A DNA stretch of 64,000 nt from Capnocytophaga stomatis (GTDB lineage Bacteria > Bacteroidota > Bacteroidia > Flavobacteriales > Flavobacteriaceae), in NCBI RefSeq assembly GCF_002302635.1, contig NZ_CP022387.1:124001-188000 (forward strand). Reading direction: 5' to 3'. Shown here one piece after another: positions 23,834 to 31,917 of the stretch. Below the pieces are notes generated by a model. That model had not been told where the DNA came from. It saw nothing but the letters and a program-made list of their open reading frames with translations, and did no database searches. The position numbers were made by a program, and so were the translations under genes. Each line of letters begins with the position of its first letter. Position 1 is the stretch's first letter.

Positions 23834-24382
23834 TCATACTTTAATATAAAAAACTTCCTTTTTTTGCTCCCTACGTATGAAAACATATCCTTGCGTGAAG
23901 GTATTTATGCAAGCAGTGGTTTTGGAATAATTTATCAATTTTTGCCAATGAATTTTATTACAATTTTTATTTATACCATTAATTATCAACACACTATCGT
24001 TATGCATTCTTTCCAGAAAAGATGTAATGTCTAAATTTTCAGCTTCTTTATTTATAAAAATCAAATCGTATTTCTGTTTATCAAAATCAGAAGAAATTTT
24101 TGTTTCAACGGAAATATTTTTTCCTGTGAACTGCAACGCTTCTCGAATATTTTTATCATTTACAAAAATATGTTTTGCATCAAAATATTCAATAAATTGC
24201 AATAACATTTGAAATTTTCTTTCAGAAATTCTCATTTTTTTGAAATCGTACATTTCTTTATTCTGAATTTTGCTTTTTACACGCAAACAATTGTTATTCA
24301 ATCCAAAAACAAACGGAGAATGAACTCCGTGAAGATGAATTGACTTAAAAAAAAACAAAATATAATCAAAAATAAACTTCAT
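23834..24382 (-). CDS. shortened, probably inactive class I methyltransferase-like protein
   Basis: About 182 aa. The N-terminal IHLHGVHSPFVFGL and the C-terminal INTFTQGYVFIRREQKKEVFYIKV match, from memory, the ends of a flavobacterial O-methyltransferase-like family of about 240-250 aa. Between them the usual FGAGSR segment is absent and the SAM-binding glycine-rich loop is replaced by AKHIFVNDKNIREALQF, with no GxGxG; KYDLIFINKEAE still fits strand 4 of a Rossmann fold. Thus the fold may be kept but SAM binding looks lost. The reading frame is intact. A start six codons upstream (24400) is possible. Confidence 0.6.
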   Translation of the reverse strand: MKFIFDYILFFFKSIHLHGVHSPFVFGLNNNCLRVKSKIQNKEMYDFKKMRISERKFQMLLQFIEYFDAKHIFVNDKNIREALQFTGKNISVETKISSDFDKQKYDLIFINKEAENLDITSFLERMHNDSVLIINGINKNCNKIHWQKLINYSKTTACINTFTQGYVFIRREQKKEVFYIKV

Positions 24383-24509
24383 CGCCTTTGTATAATTCAA
24401 TCACAAAAATAGAAAAAACAATTCATAAATTTCTCGTATCCGAAAAAAGTTATATATTGCGGGGTTAATCAGAAATATAAAAAACAATTCTTTTTATTTT
24501 GACTTCGTT

Positions 24510-25799
24510 ATGAAAAAAAGTACAAAAATCGCATTACATTGGCAAATTCTTATTGGTATGTTAGCCGGAGGTTTGTTAGCCCTCTTGATGTTACAATTTT
24601 CGTGGGGAAAAAATTTCGTGTTGGATTATGTAAAACCTTTCGGAAATATTTTTATTAAGTCATTAAAAATCATAGCAATACCTTTAATTTTGGCTTCTCT
24701 TATCAAAGGAATTTCCGATTTAAAAGATATTTCCAAATTCTCCCGAATCGGTACGAGAACAATCGTCATATATATGCTGACAACGGTTTTGGCAGTTTCT
24801 ATCGGGCTAACAGTGGCAAACATCGTTAAACCGGGAAAAATGCTGAAAGAAGAAACACGTATCGAATTAATGGAAAACTTTAAATCACAAGCAGATAGAA
24901 GCATAAGTATCGCTCAAAAACAAAAAGAAGCCCGACCGTTGGACGCCATAGAAAACTTAGTACCGGACAACCTCTTTTTGTCGGCAACGGACAATGCCAA
25001 TATGCTTCAAATCATTTTCTGTGCGATATTATTCGGATTTGCAATGATTCTAATTCCTGAAGAAAAGACCAAACCCGTAAAAGATTTCTTCAACAGCCTA
25101 AACGATATAATACTGAAAATCATCGATTTGATAATGAAATTTGCTCCCTACGGAGTATTTGCCCTCATTGCCGGATTAATCGTGGAAGTACCTAATTCTG
25201 AAGTACTTTCTGCCCTGCTCGTTTACGCCCTATGTGTGTTTGCCGGCTTAACAATCTTGATGGGAATGTATTGTATTTTAGTGTGGACTTTCACTAAAAG
25301 AACCCCGAAATTCTTCTTGCAAAAGATGGCTCCCGTTCAGCTTTTAGCTTTTTCAACAAGCTCAAGTTCAGCAACAATGCCTCTAACGATGGAACGTGTG
25401 GAAGATGAATTAGGTGTAGATGAGGAAGTTGCGAGTTTTGTAGTTCCTTTAGGGGCAACTATAAATATGGACGGAACAAGCCTATATCTTGGAATTGCAA
25501 CTATTTTCATTGCTCAAGCCTCTGGAATGGATTTGAGTTTCACGGCTCAGCTTGGAATTGTTGTCACTGCAACATTGGCTTCTATCGGGGCGGCTGGCGT
25601 TCCTGGTGCCAGTATTGCTATGCTTGTGATTATTTTGGAACAAGCTGGCATTCCTGAAGCAGGCTTGGCATTAATTTTCGCTGTTGACCGTCCGTTGGAT
25701 ATGATGCGAACTGTCGCAAATGTTACGGGAGATGCCTGTGTTGCAATGATTGTAGGAAAATCCGTAGGAAAACTGCACGAGGTAAAAGAAAAAGAATAA
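24510..25799 (+). CDS. dicarboxylate/amino acid:cation symporter (SLC1/DAACS family)
   Basis: 429 aa inner-membrane transporter of the GltP/GltT/DctA family. Eight helices and two re-entrant hairpins are expected; seen are the serine-rich hairpin AFSTSSSSATMPLTME (about residues 286-301), the NMDGTSLYLG motif of helix 7 and the second hairpin AAGVPGASIAM, then VDRPLDMMRTVANVTGDA containing the substrate-binding residues. Arg and Asp positions in the last motif (DRPLDMMRT) are more like the glutamate/aspartate carriers than like DctA, but this is not decisive. Followed after 31 bases by a cNMP/CBS/DUF294 regulator-like gene. Confidence 0.9.
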   Translation: MKKSTKIALHWQILIGMLAGGLLALLMLQFSWGKNFVLDYVKPFGNIFIKSLKIIAIPLILASLIKGISDLKDISKFSRIGTRTIVIYMLTTVLAVSIGLTVANIVKPGKMLKEETRIELMENFKSQADRSISIAQKQKEARPLDAIENLVPDNLFLSATDNANMLQIIFCAILFGFAMILIPEEKTKPVKDFFNSLNDIILKIIDLIMKFAPYGVFALIAGLIVEVPNSEVLSALLVYALCVFAGLTILMGMYCILVWTFTKRTPKFFLQKMAPVQLLAFSTSSSSATMPLTMERVEDELGVDEEVASFVVPLGATINMDGTSLYLGIATIFIAQASGMDLSFTAQLGIVVTATLASIGAAGVPGASIAMLVIILEQAGIPEAGLALIFAVDRPLDMMRTVANVTGDACVAMIVGKSVGKLHEVKEKE

Positions 25800-25830
25800 T
25801 TCAATATATTTATCTGTATTTTAATTATTT

Positions 25831-27753
25831 ATGAGAAATACTATCTCTCGAAGAGTTTGCGATTTTTTAAAAAAATATCCTCCTTTTGATATTATTGACG
25901 AAAACAAATTACTCAATTTATCGAAAGAAGTTGTTGTCATTTACTTAGAAAAAGGAAAAATTCTTTTCAAAGAACACGAAGACGCTCACGAGTTTCTGTA
26001 CATCGTTAAGGAAGGAGCGATTGAGATGAGACAAACGGTAAATGATAATTCCGAAATGGTAGATATTTGCGATGAAGGTGATGTTTTCGGGGTCAGACCT
26101 ATGATTACAAACACACCTTATTTGATGACTGCCGTTGCTCAGGAAGAATCCATCATTTACGGAATTCCAGCAAATGAATTTCGTCCACTTATTGAAAATG
26201 ATACAAAAATAGGACTATACTTAATTGAAATTTTTGCTTCAAAAACAAGAAATCCGTATTCGGTTGATTACACAAAATTTTTGTATCAGAATTTTGACCG
26301 AAATATGCTTCAAAAGGATTTTTTTGAGCTACAACCAGCAGTTTATGTTCGTAAAGTAGTGAGAACCAATCCAGAAGAAAATATTCAACAAGCAGCGTTT
26401 CTGATGACCGAGAAGCGTGTTAGTAGCATCGTCATAGTTGATTCGGAAAAGAAACCTTTAGGCATTGTTACCGACAAAGATTTGCGAAAACAAATTGCAA
26501 CAGGCTGTTTTTCATTAGATATGAAAGTGTCGCAAGTGATGAGTAGTCCCGTTAAAACTTATCCCAAAAAAATGACGATAGCCCAAGCCCAATTTGAAAT
26601 GATTAAAAACAATATTAATCACCTGATAATCACGGAAGACGGGACAGACAAAACCTCTGTTTGTGGCATAATGACGCAACACGATATTGAAACGGTAAAA
26701 GGCGATAGTATCCCAGAATTGATGAAAGCCGTGAAGCGTTCAAAAAAATCAAAACACTTAAAACGCATCCGAAAGCAATCACTTAACTTATTGAAAGGAT
26801 ACGTATTACAAAATATTCCTTTAGGATTAATTACTGATTCATTTCATCAGCTGTTTGAAGCTATCATTTCCAAAGCTATTGAAATATGCATCAAGCGAAT
26901 GCCCACTCCCCCACCCGTTCGGTTTGCTTGGGTTAGTTTGGGTAGCCACGCCCGAAAAGAGCAATTCTTAGTAACCGACCAAGATAATGCAATTGTTTTT
27001 GAGAATGTTACAGAAGAAAATTATGAAAAAACACAGCAATATTTTCTGCAATTAGCCGACAAAATCAACACAATGCTGAATAAAATTGGGTACGATTACT
27101 GCCCTGCGGATATGATGGCAAGAAATCCTAATTGGTGTTTGAGTTTGGAAAAATGGGAAGAGCAGTTCCAAAAATGGATTTCTGATGCAAACGACGCTGA
27201 TCTTCTGATGTTTTCTATCTTTTACGATATGGCTTTTTCTTTTGGAGAGCCTACTTTGGTAGAAAAACTAAGTGAAAAAGTATTTGAACTCACACAAAGC
27301 AACGAACGTTTTATGGCTTTGCTTGCTAAAAGTGCGTTGGAAAATCCTTCTCCCCTCGGATTCTTCAGAAATTTTATCGTTGAACACGATGGAAAATACA
27401 AAGACCAATTTGATTTGAAAGCCAGAGCTCTGACAACAATCAGTGATAGTGCAAGATTACTTTCTCTTTCTTACAAAATTAAAGGAGTTACGAATACTTC
27501 CGAACGATTTGAGAAATTAGCAGAACTTGAACCTCAAAATAAGGATATTTATTTGGCAAGTGCTTACGCAGCAAAAGCACTTTTAAAGTTCCGCATAAAA
27601 AGTGGCTTGAAAAATGACAACAGCGGTAGATATCTTGATCTCAATAGTTTAAGTAAAGAAGAAAAAACAAAATTAAAACGTTGTTTCAAAGCTATTGCGG
27701 GAGTGCAGGAATTGATAAAACTAAGATTTAAAGTAAGCCTTACCTACGTTTAA
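25831..27753 (+). CDS. cNMP-binding/CBS/DUF294 nucleotidyltransferase-like protein
   Basis: 640 aa, cytoplasmic. Order: cyclic-nucleotide-binding-like domain (about 15-140, KGKILFKEHEDAHEFLYIVKEG), two CBS motifs (about 170-300, KRVSSIVIVDSEKKPLGIVTDKDLRK), DUF294 nucleotidyltransferase-like domain with WVSLGSHARKEQFLVTDQDNAIVF (about 365-390), where the G-S/xD-x-D residues are kept, and a DUF294_C helical domain. Similar proteins are often encoded beside symporters or acetate permeases and are suspected regulators with GlnD-like catalysis. The close symporter gene upstream supports a joint role, by inference. Confidence 0.88.
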   Translation: MRNTISRRVCDFLKKYPPFDIIDENKLLNLSKEVVVIYLEKGKILFKEHEDAHEFLYIVKEGAIEMRQTVNDNSEMVDICDEGDVFGVRPMITNTPYLMTAVAQEESIIYGIPANEFRPLIENDTKIGLYLIEIFASKTRNPYSVDYTKFLYQNFDRNMLQKDFFELQPAVYVRKVVRTNPEENIQQAAFLMTEKRVSSIVIVDSEKKPLGIVTDKDLRKQIATGCFSLDMKVSQVMSSPVKTYPKKMTIAQAQFEMIKNNINHLIITEDGTDKTSVCGIMTQHDIETVKGDSIPELMKAVKRSKKSKHLKRIRKQSLNLLKGYVLQNIPLGLITDSFHQLFEAIISKAIEICIKRMPTPPPVRFAWVSLGSHARKEQFLVTDQDNAIVFENVTEENYEKTQQYFLQLADKINTMLNKIGYDYCPADMMARNPNWCLSLEKWEEQFQKWISDANDADLLMFSIFYDMAFSFGEPTLVEKLSEKVFELTQSNERFMALLAKSALENPSPLGFFRNFIVEHDGKYKDQFDLKARALTTISDSARLLSLSYKIKGVTNTSERFEKLAELEPQNKDIYLASAYAAKALLKFRIKSGLKNDNSGRYLDLNSLSKEEKTKLKRCFKAIAGVQELIKLRFKVSLTYV

Positions 27754-27782
27754 AATTACTAAAAATTGATATCCTAAAAAAC

Positions 27783-27816
27783 AAAAGAGAGAAAACATCA
27801 GCTTTCTCTCTTTTTT
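27783..27816 (+). terminator. terminator after the DUF294 gene
   Basis: 12-bp stem AAAAGAGAGAAA with TTTCTCTCTTTT plus T run. The gene at 27850 is convergent, and the A run upstream could let it act in both directions. Confidence 0.8.
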
Positions 27817-27849
27817 AGTTTAATATAAATTTGTGTATTATGAACGTTC

Positions 27850-28806
27850 TTATTTTAGGGAGAATTCTGTTTCTCCTACAGATTTTAATTTATCATCAAA
27901 AACAACAACTTTGTATGTTCCTTTTTCAAATCTGTCACCTGATTTTGCAACAAAATCACAAACATCAATGTTTTTATTTTCGTAGATAAATTTAGTTACC
28001 ACGCTGTAATTCACAGTATTATTTCCTACTGAAGTTGTTCCGTTTTCTCCTAAAGTAACACCACTAGGATCTACTAACTGTACGTAGAAGTATCTTGTTC
28101 CTGACTTAGCAATTCTGTTTGCTGTAACTGTGAAACACACACGGATTTTGTCCGCAGCTTTTGATCTGCTCGTTCCAACTAACTTACCACTTGAACGTTC
28201 TTTAACAGCTTCAGTAGTCAATTTGTTGATTTGTAGCTCTTCACCGCTTTCAACCACTTGTCTGAGTTTCGTGTTTTGTTGTACCAATGAATCAGCATAC
28301 GAAACCGTTGTTTGCAAAGCTCCCGCAACGCTGTCACGTTCCTGACGAATCAACGCATTCGACCTTCTTAGTGAATCATTAATAGCCAACAAACGCTCAC
28401 GCTCTTTGGTTAAGGTAAAAACTTGATTTCTGTACTTGGTTAAGGCTGCCATTGAAACCTTCATCGTTTTTAAAGAATCGATGTACATACTTACCTTGTT
28501 ACGAGCATCAATAAGTTCCTGATTAGTAGTCTTGTTCTCCTCTACAGCTTTATCATAGCTGGTTTTCAAAGCACTTAACTCCTTAATTATCTGCTCTTTC
28601 TGCTCATTCAATTCAATCTCATTTTTATCCTTTTGCTCACGGAGTGAATAGGCGTGATACCCCACAAAACCTGTTGTGATTGCCAAGATTCCTATCAAAA
28701 CTTTGGAAACTATTCCACCTCCTTTTCTAGGTTCATTTCCGTAACCCTCTTCAAATGTAAATTCTTCTTTTTGAGAAGAATTGTCAAATTTTTCTGAATT
28801 TATCAT
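27850..28806 (-). CDS. membrane-anchored coiled-coil protein of unknown function
   Basis: 318 aa. A short acidic cytoplasmic segment with YGNEPRKGGG precedes one membrane helix (about residues 33-52, VSKVLIGILAITTGFVGYHA). Residues about 55-200 are a long heptad-rich coiled coil. The C-terminal about 100 residues form a compact domain with RYFYVQLVDPSGVTLGENG and KGTYKVVVFDDKLKSVGETEFSL, resembling a beta-sandwich. The architecture suggests a periplasmic rod ending in a binding domain, possibly linking inner membrane and cell wall. A family name is not recognised. A -7 element lies 26 bases before the start. Confidence 0.75.
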   Translation of the reverse strand: MINSEKFDNSSQKEEFTFEEGYGNEPRKGGGIVSKVLIGILAITTGFVGYHAYSLREQKDKNEIELNEQKEQIIKELSALKTSYDKAVEENKTTNQELIDARNKVSMYIDSLKTMKVSMAALTKYRNQVFTLTKERERLLAINDSLRRSNALIRQERDSVAGALQTTVSYADSLVQQNTKLRQVVESGEELQINKLTTEAVKERSSGKLVGTSRSKAADKIRVCFTVTANRIAKSGTRYFYVQLVDPSGVTLGENGTTSVGNNTVNYSVVTKFIYENKNIDVCDFVAKSGDRFEKGTYKVVVFDDKLKSVGETEFSLK

Positions 28807-28831
28807 AGCTTTTTTCTTTTTGTTTGCTGGG

Positions 28832-28839
28832 CAAATATA
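28832..28839 (-). promoter_or_regulatory. -7 element of the coiled-coil gene
   Basis: TATATTTG on the reverse strand, 26 bases upstream of the start at 28806. Confidence 0.55.
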
Positions 28840-29031
28840 TATAAAACTTTGATATTCTCATAATTTTTTATGTTTTTTTGCATTTTTATCTCATATTTCA
28901 TAATTTTAAAACTCTTCTAATTTTCTTTTACTCAATTATTTATGAAATAAATATATTTATCTGTGTTTTTTCACTTCAATTCAGAAAGAAAATATATTAC
29001 AAAAATCCTCTCTATTTTTACAAAAACGGAG

Positions 29032-29039
29032 TACTTTTG
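29032..29039 (+). promoter_or_regulatory. -7 element of the lrgAB-like operon
   Basis: TACTTTTG, 17 bases before the ATG at 29056. It lies inside a longer in-frame extension and so decides the start of the first gene. Confidence 0.6.
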
Positions 29040-29055
29040 CAACAAATTTCATCAT

Positions 29056-29403
29056 ATGTTAGTTAGGTATTGTGCCATCATTTTCGGTTGTTTAGCCTTG
29101 GGAGAGCTATTTATTTTTCTTACCAAAATACAATTTCCCTCAAGCATCATTGGTATGTTCTTTTTGACTTTTTTTCTGCAAATGGGATGGATTAAATTAC
29201 ATTGGGTTAAAGCCATTTCGGACTTATTATTAGCCAATTTAGGGCTTTTTTTCGTTCCTCCCGGCGTAGCTATTTTGGTGCATTTTGACCTGATAGCTGC
29301 CAATTTTTGGTCAATTGCTGTTACCGTTATTATTACTACAATTATAGTAATTGTTGTCACAGGACATAGTTATCAATTTTTACGAAAGAAGATAAAAAAA
29401 TAA
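29056..29403 (+). CDS. CidA/LrgA-family membrane protein
   Basis: 115 aa with four hydrophobic helices; LGELFIFLTKIQFPSSIIGMFFLTFFLQMG and GLFFVPPGVAILVHFDLI are typical of the CidA/LrgA holin-like family. In other bacteria these pairs affect murein hydrolase activity, overflow metabolites or pyruvate uptake. In-frame codons extend upstream to 28963, but a -7 promoter motif at 29032-29039 and the family N-terminus support the ATG at 29056. The stop codon overlaps the ATG of the LrgB-like gene by one base, so translation is coupled. Confidence 0.85.
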   Translation: MLVRYCAIIFGCLALGELFIFLTKIQFPSSIIGMFFLTFFLQMGWIKLHWVKAISDLLLANLGLFFVPPGVAILVHFDLIAANFWSIAVTVIITTIIVIVVTGHSYQFLRKKIKK

Positions 29404-30104
29404 TGAATTCATTTTTAGAAAATCCTTTACTGCTATTAGGGCTTACTTTTGCTGTTTATTACCTAACTCAAATGCTTCAAAAGAAGTACAAATCTGCTTT
29501 ATTAAGTCCGGTTTTGGTGACAACTGCTGTTCTTATTGGATATTTATCTATTTTTAATATCTCTCATAGCAAATACGAAGAAGCTGGAGTTTTTATCGAA
29601 TTCTGGTTGAAACCTTCTATTGTTGCACTTGGCGTGCCACTATACTTACAGATTTCAAAAATCAAAAAGCAATTGATTCCGTTGCTTGTTTGTCAATTTA
29701 TTGGCAGTTTGGCTGGGATTTTTTCAGTATGTTTAGTAGCAAAATTATTTGGAGCAGACAAAGAAATCATATTGTCATTGGTTCCCAAATCAGTAACAAC
29801 CCCCATTGCAATTGAAATTTCAGAAGTAATTGGAGGAATCACTCCTCTTACGGTGGCTTCCGTGATAATCACTGGAGTACTTGGAAGCGTTTTCGGATTC
29901 AAAATCCTTGATTTTTTCAGAGTCAAAAGCCCTATGGGCAGAGGAATTGCTATCGGAACCGCTTCCCACGGATTGGGCGTAATGGCAGCCTTCGGGCTTA
30001 GTGAAAAACACGCCGTTTATGCCAGTTTAGGAATGATACTTAATGGTGTATTTACCGCTATCTTAGCACCTCCAATAATTCAATTAATTGAACCTTGGCT
30101 ATAA
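29403..30104 (+). CDS. CidB/LrgB-family membrane protein
   Basis: 233 aa with about seven hydrophobic segments. The family signature LVPKSVTTPIAIEISEVIGG is present, as are RGIAIGTASHGLGVMAAF and the C-terminal LNGVFTAILAPPI. Partner of the LrgA-like protein directly upstream, with which it shares one base. Known relatives are described as modulators of autolysis in Gram-positives and as PLGG plastid glycolate/glycerate carriers, so small-organic-acid transport is a reasonable alternative role here. No LytTR or LysR regulator is adjacent. Ends in a strong terminator. Confidence 0.88.
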   Translation: MNSFLENPLLLLGLTFAVYYLTQMLQKKYKSALLSPVLVTTAVLIGYLSIFNISHSKYEEAGVFIEFWLKPSIVALGVPLYLQISKIKKQLIPLLVCQFIGSLAGIFSVCLVAKLFGADKEIILSLVPKSVTTPIAIEISEVIGGITPLTVASVIITGVLGSVFGFKILDFFRVKSPMGRGIAIGTASHGLGVMAAFGLSEKHAVYASLGMILNGVFTAILAPPIIQLIEPWL

Positions 30105-30140
30105 AAAAAGCCTTGCTAATCGCAAGGCTTTTTGTTTTTT
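30105..30140 (+). terminator. terminator after the LrgB-like gene
   Basis: Perfect 12-bp stem (30105-30116 with 30122-30133), 5-base loop, T run. The facing gene at 30152 is convergent, so it may act both ways. Confidence 0.85.
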
Positions 30141-30151
30141 ATAGATAACTT

Positions 30152-31582
30152 CTATTCTGCAAAAGCGTGTCTGTATTTATTAACTTTGTTCCAAGCTCCG
30201 CGAGTGAAATCAGGAATTTCAACAGGAGCACTTCCGTTTTCCAAAGAAAGTTTTGAAAGAGGAACCAAGCAAGACCATTCAGCCAAATCATACACGTCCA
30301 TATCTAACGGAAGTCCGTTTCTTAAACAATATACAAGTCGGTAATCCATAATGAAATCCATTCCTCCGTGTCCTCCTACTTGTTTGGCTTTTTCTTCCAA
30401 TTCAATGTGAATTCGGTGTTTGTATTTCTTCATCAGAGCTTCTTTCACTGCTTTCGGAACAAATCCGTGAGAGCTTAAATTCTCGTGATTAGGAACATCG
30501 TCTTTCGAAATATTTTCAGGTTCTACTGTGTACCCTTCTGTTGGATATTTATTTGCAAATCCTTTTGTTCCGGTAAGTTGATACATACGTGAATAAGGAC
30601 GAGGAGTCATTACATTATGCTGAATTTGCATTGTTTTGCCTTTTTCGGTCTTAATCATCGTCATTGTGTGGTCTCCATTTTGGAAATTATCTCCGTTTTT
30701 ACCTGTAATTTTTTCATACAAATTTTTCCCTTTGAAAGGCTTTGTATCAAAAGAAACCAAGTAATTCATTTTATCACCTCGGTGAATATCAAGTGCTTGA
30801 CAAGCAGGACCCATACCGTGTGTTGGATACACATCTCCGCGATGTTTAGCATTATAGTCCAATCTCCAATTATTCCAATATGCTTTCCAGAAATCATCTA
30901 AACTATGAATATACGAACCCTCTGCGTGAATGATTTCACCAAATAATCCTTGTTGAGCCATATTTAATGAAGTTAATTCGAAATAATCGTACACACAGTT
31001 TTCAAGCATCATACAATGCAAACGTTTTTTTTCTGCCATATCAATCAATGACCAAATTTCATCCATAGTCATTGCTCCCGGCACTTCAATTGCTACGTGT
31101 TTGCCTTTTTCCATAGCATATAATGCCATAGGAACGTGTGATTTCCAATCAGTTACAATATACACTAAATCAACATCATCTCGCTCACAAAGTGCTTTCC
31201 AAGCGTCTTCCGAGCCACTATAAGTTGCTGCTTTTTCAGCACCTGCTTTTTCTAAAATTGCTTGAGCTTTCTCAACTCTTTCCGGACGAATATCACAAAG
31301 AGCAGTAACTTTGGCTCCCGGAATATGTGTAAAACGCTGTACAGCACCCGGTCCGCGCATTCCCAGCCCTATAAATCCTACACGAACGGTTTCTAATTTT
31401 GGAGTTACTAAATTCACTACATCTTTCTGACCAGCAGCACGTTTTGGCGTAGGAACCTTAATGTGCTGATACATCATTGTTTTTTCGGCGGTGGGAGTGC
31501 TGGCTTTTTGTACAGAATTGCAAGCCACAAAACTCAAGCACAACATCCCTCCTAAAAGTACTTGGTTAATTTTTCTTAACAT
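30152..31582 (-). CDS. GH109-type Gfo/Idh/MocA lipoprotein (alpha-N-acetylgalactosaminidase-like)
   Basis: 476 aa. A lipoprotein signal ends at LCLSFVAC (Cys about 21). A Rossmann fold follows with the NAD motif GFIGLGMRGPG (about 70-80), then EVPGAMTMDE, ENCVYDY and the C-terminal-domain motif KQVGGHGGMDFIMDYRLVYC. This is the pattern of glycoside hydrolase family 109, which cleaves alpha-GalNAc by an NAD-dependent redox mechanism (described in Elizabethkingia). Likely acts on host or mucin glycans at the envelope. No clear acidic export signal follows the Cys, so a periplasmic face is as likely as the surface. Solitary gene with its own promoter. Confidence 0.85.
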   Translation of the reverse strand: MLRKINQVLLGGMLCLSFVACNSVQKASTPTAEKTMMYQHIKVPTPKRAAGQKDVVNLVTPKLETVRVGFIGLGMRGPGAVQRFTHIPGAKVTALCDIRPERVEKAQAILEKAGAEKAATYSGSEDAWKALCERDDVDLVYIVTDWKSHVPMALYAMEKGKHVAIEVPGAMTMDEIWSLIDMAEKKRLHCMMLENCVYDYFELTSLNMAQQGLFGEIIHAEGSYIHSLDDFWKAYWNNWRLDYNAKHRGDVYPTHGMGPACQALDIHRGDKMNYLVSFDTKPFKGKNLYEKITGKNGDNFQNGDHTMTMIKTEKGKTMQIQHNVMTPRPYSRMYQLTGTKGFANKYPTEGYTVEPENISKDDVPNHENLSSHGFVPKAVKEALMKKYKHRIHIELEEKAKQVGGHGGMDFIMDYRLVYCLRNGLPLDMDVYDLAEWSCLVPLSKLSLENGSAPVEIPDFTRGAWNKVNKYRHAFAE

Positions 31583-31620
31583 ATTATTATGTATTTAGAG
31601 GTTAATTACAAAATTCCGAG

Positions 31621-31628
31621 CAAAGGTA
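31621..31628 (-). promoter_or_regulatory. -7 element of the GH109-like gene
   Basis: TACCTTTG on the reverse strand, 39 bases before the start at 31582. Confidence 0.6.
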
Positions 31629-31860
31629 TTGATTTTAGGATTAATTAAAAAATATTTTTTACAATTTTTGTAGAAAAATATTTTCACCAAACAACCTATG
31701 ATATATCAATGATTATTTTTCGAATTCTTACAAAAAAATAAAAAATAAAACATTGATTTACAAACATCTATAATAAATAATAAGAACTTCCTACATTACA
31801 AAAGGTACTTCCTAACTTTAATTTCCTGAATGCAAACATTAAAATCTGAAATACTTTTTA

Positions 31861-31868
31861 TAAATTTG
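31861..31868 (+). promoter_or_regulatory. -7 element of proS
   Basis: TAAATTTG, 50 bases before the proS ATG at 31918. Confidence 0.6.
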
Positions 31869-31917
31869 CAACTTTGACAAAATTACGAGAATAGCAATTT
31901 TACGAGATTAATAAAAA

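Larger units (their letters stand above)
31583..31917. other. 335-bp divergent promoter region
   Basis: Very AT-rich gap between the GH109-like gene and proS. It holds a -7 element for each: TACCTTTG on the reverse strand at 31628-31621 and TAAATTTG on the forward strand at 31861-31868. The stretch in between (about 31640-31860) has no coding potential, RNA gene or clear repeat that I can see. Confidence 0.6.

Noticed and set aside
28963-29055. N-terminal extension of the LrgA-like protein
   Set aside because: A -7 element lies inside it and the extra residues do not fit the family.
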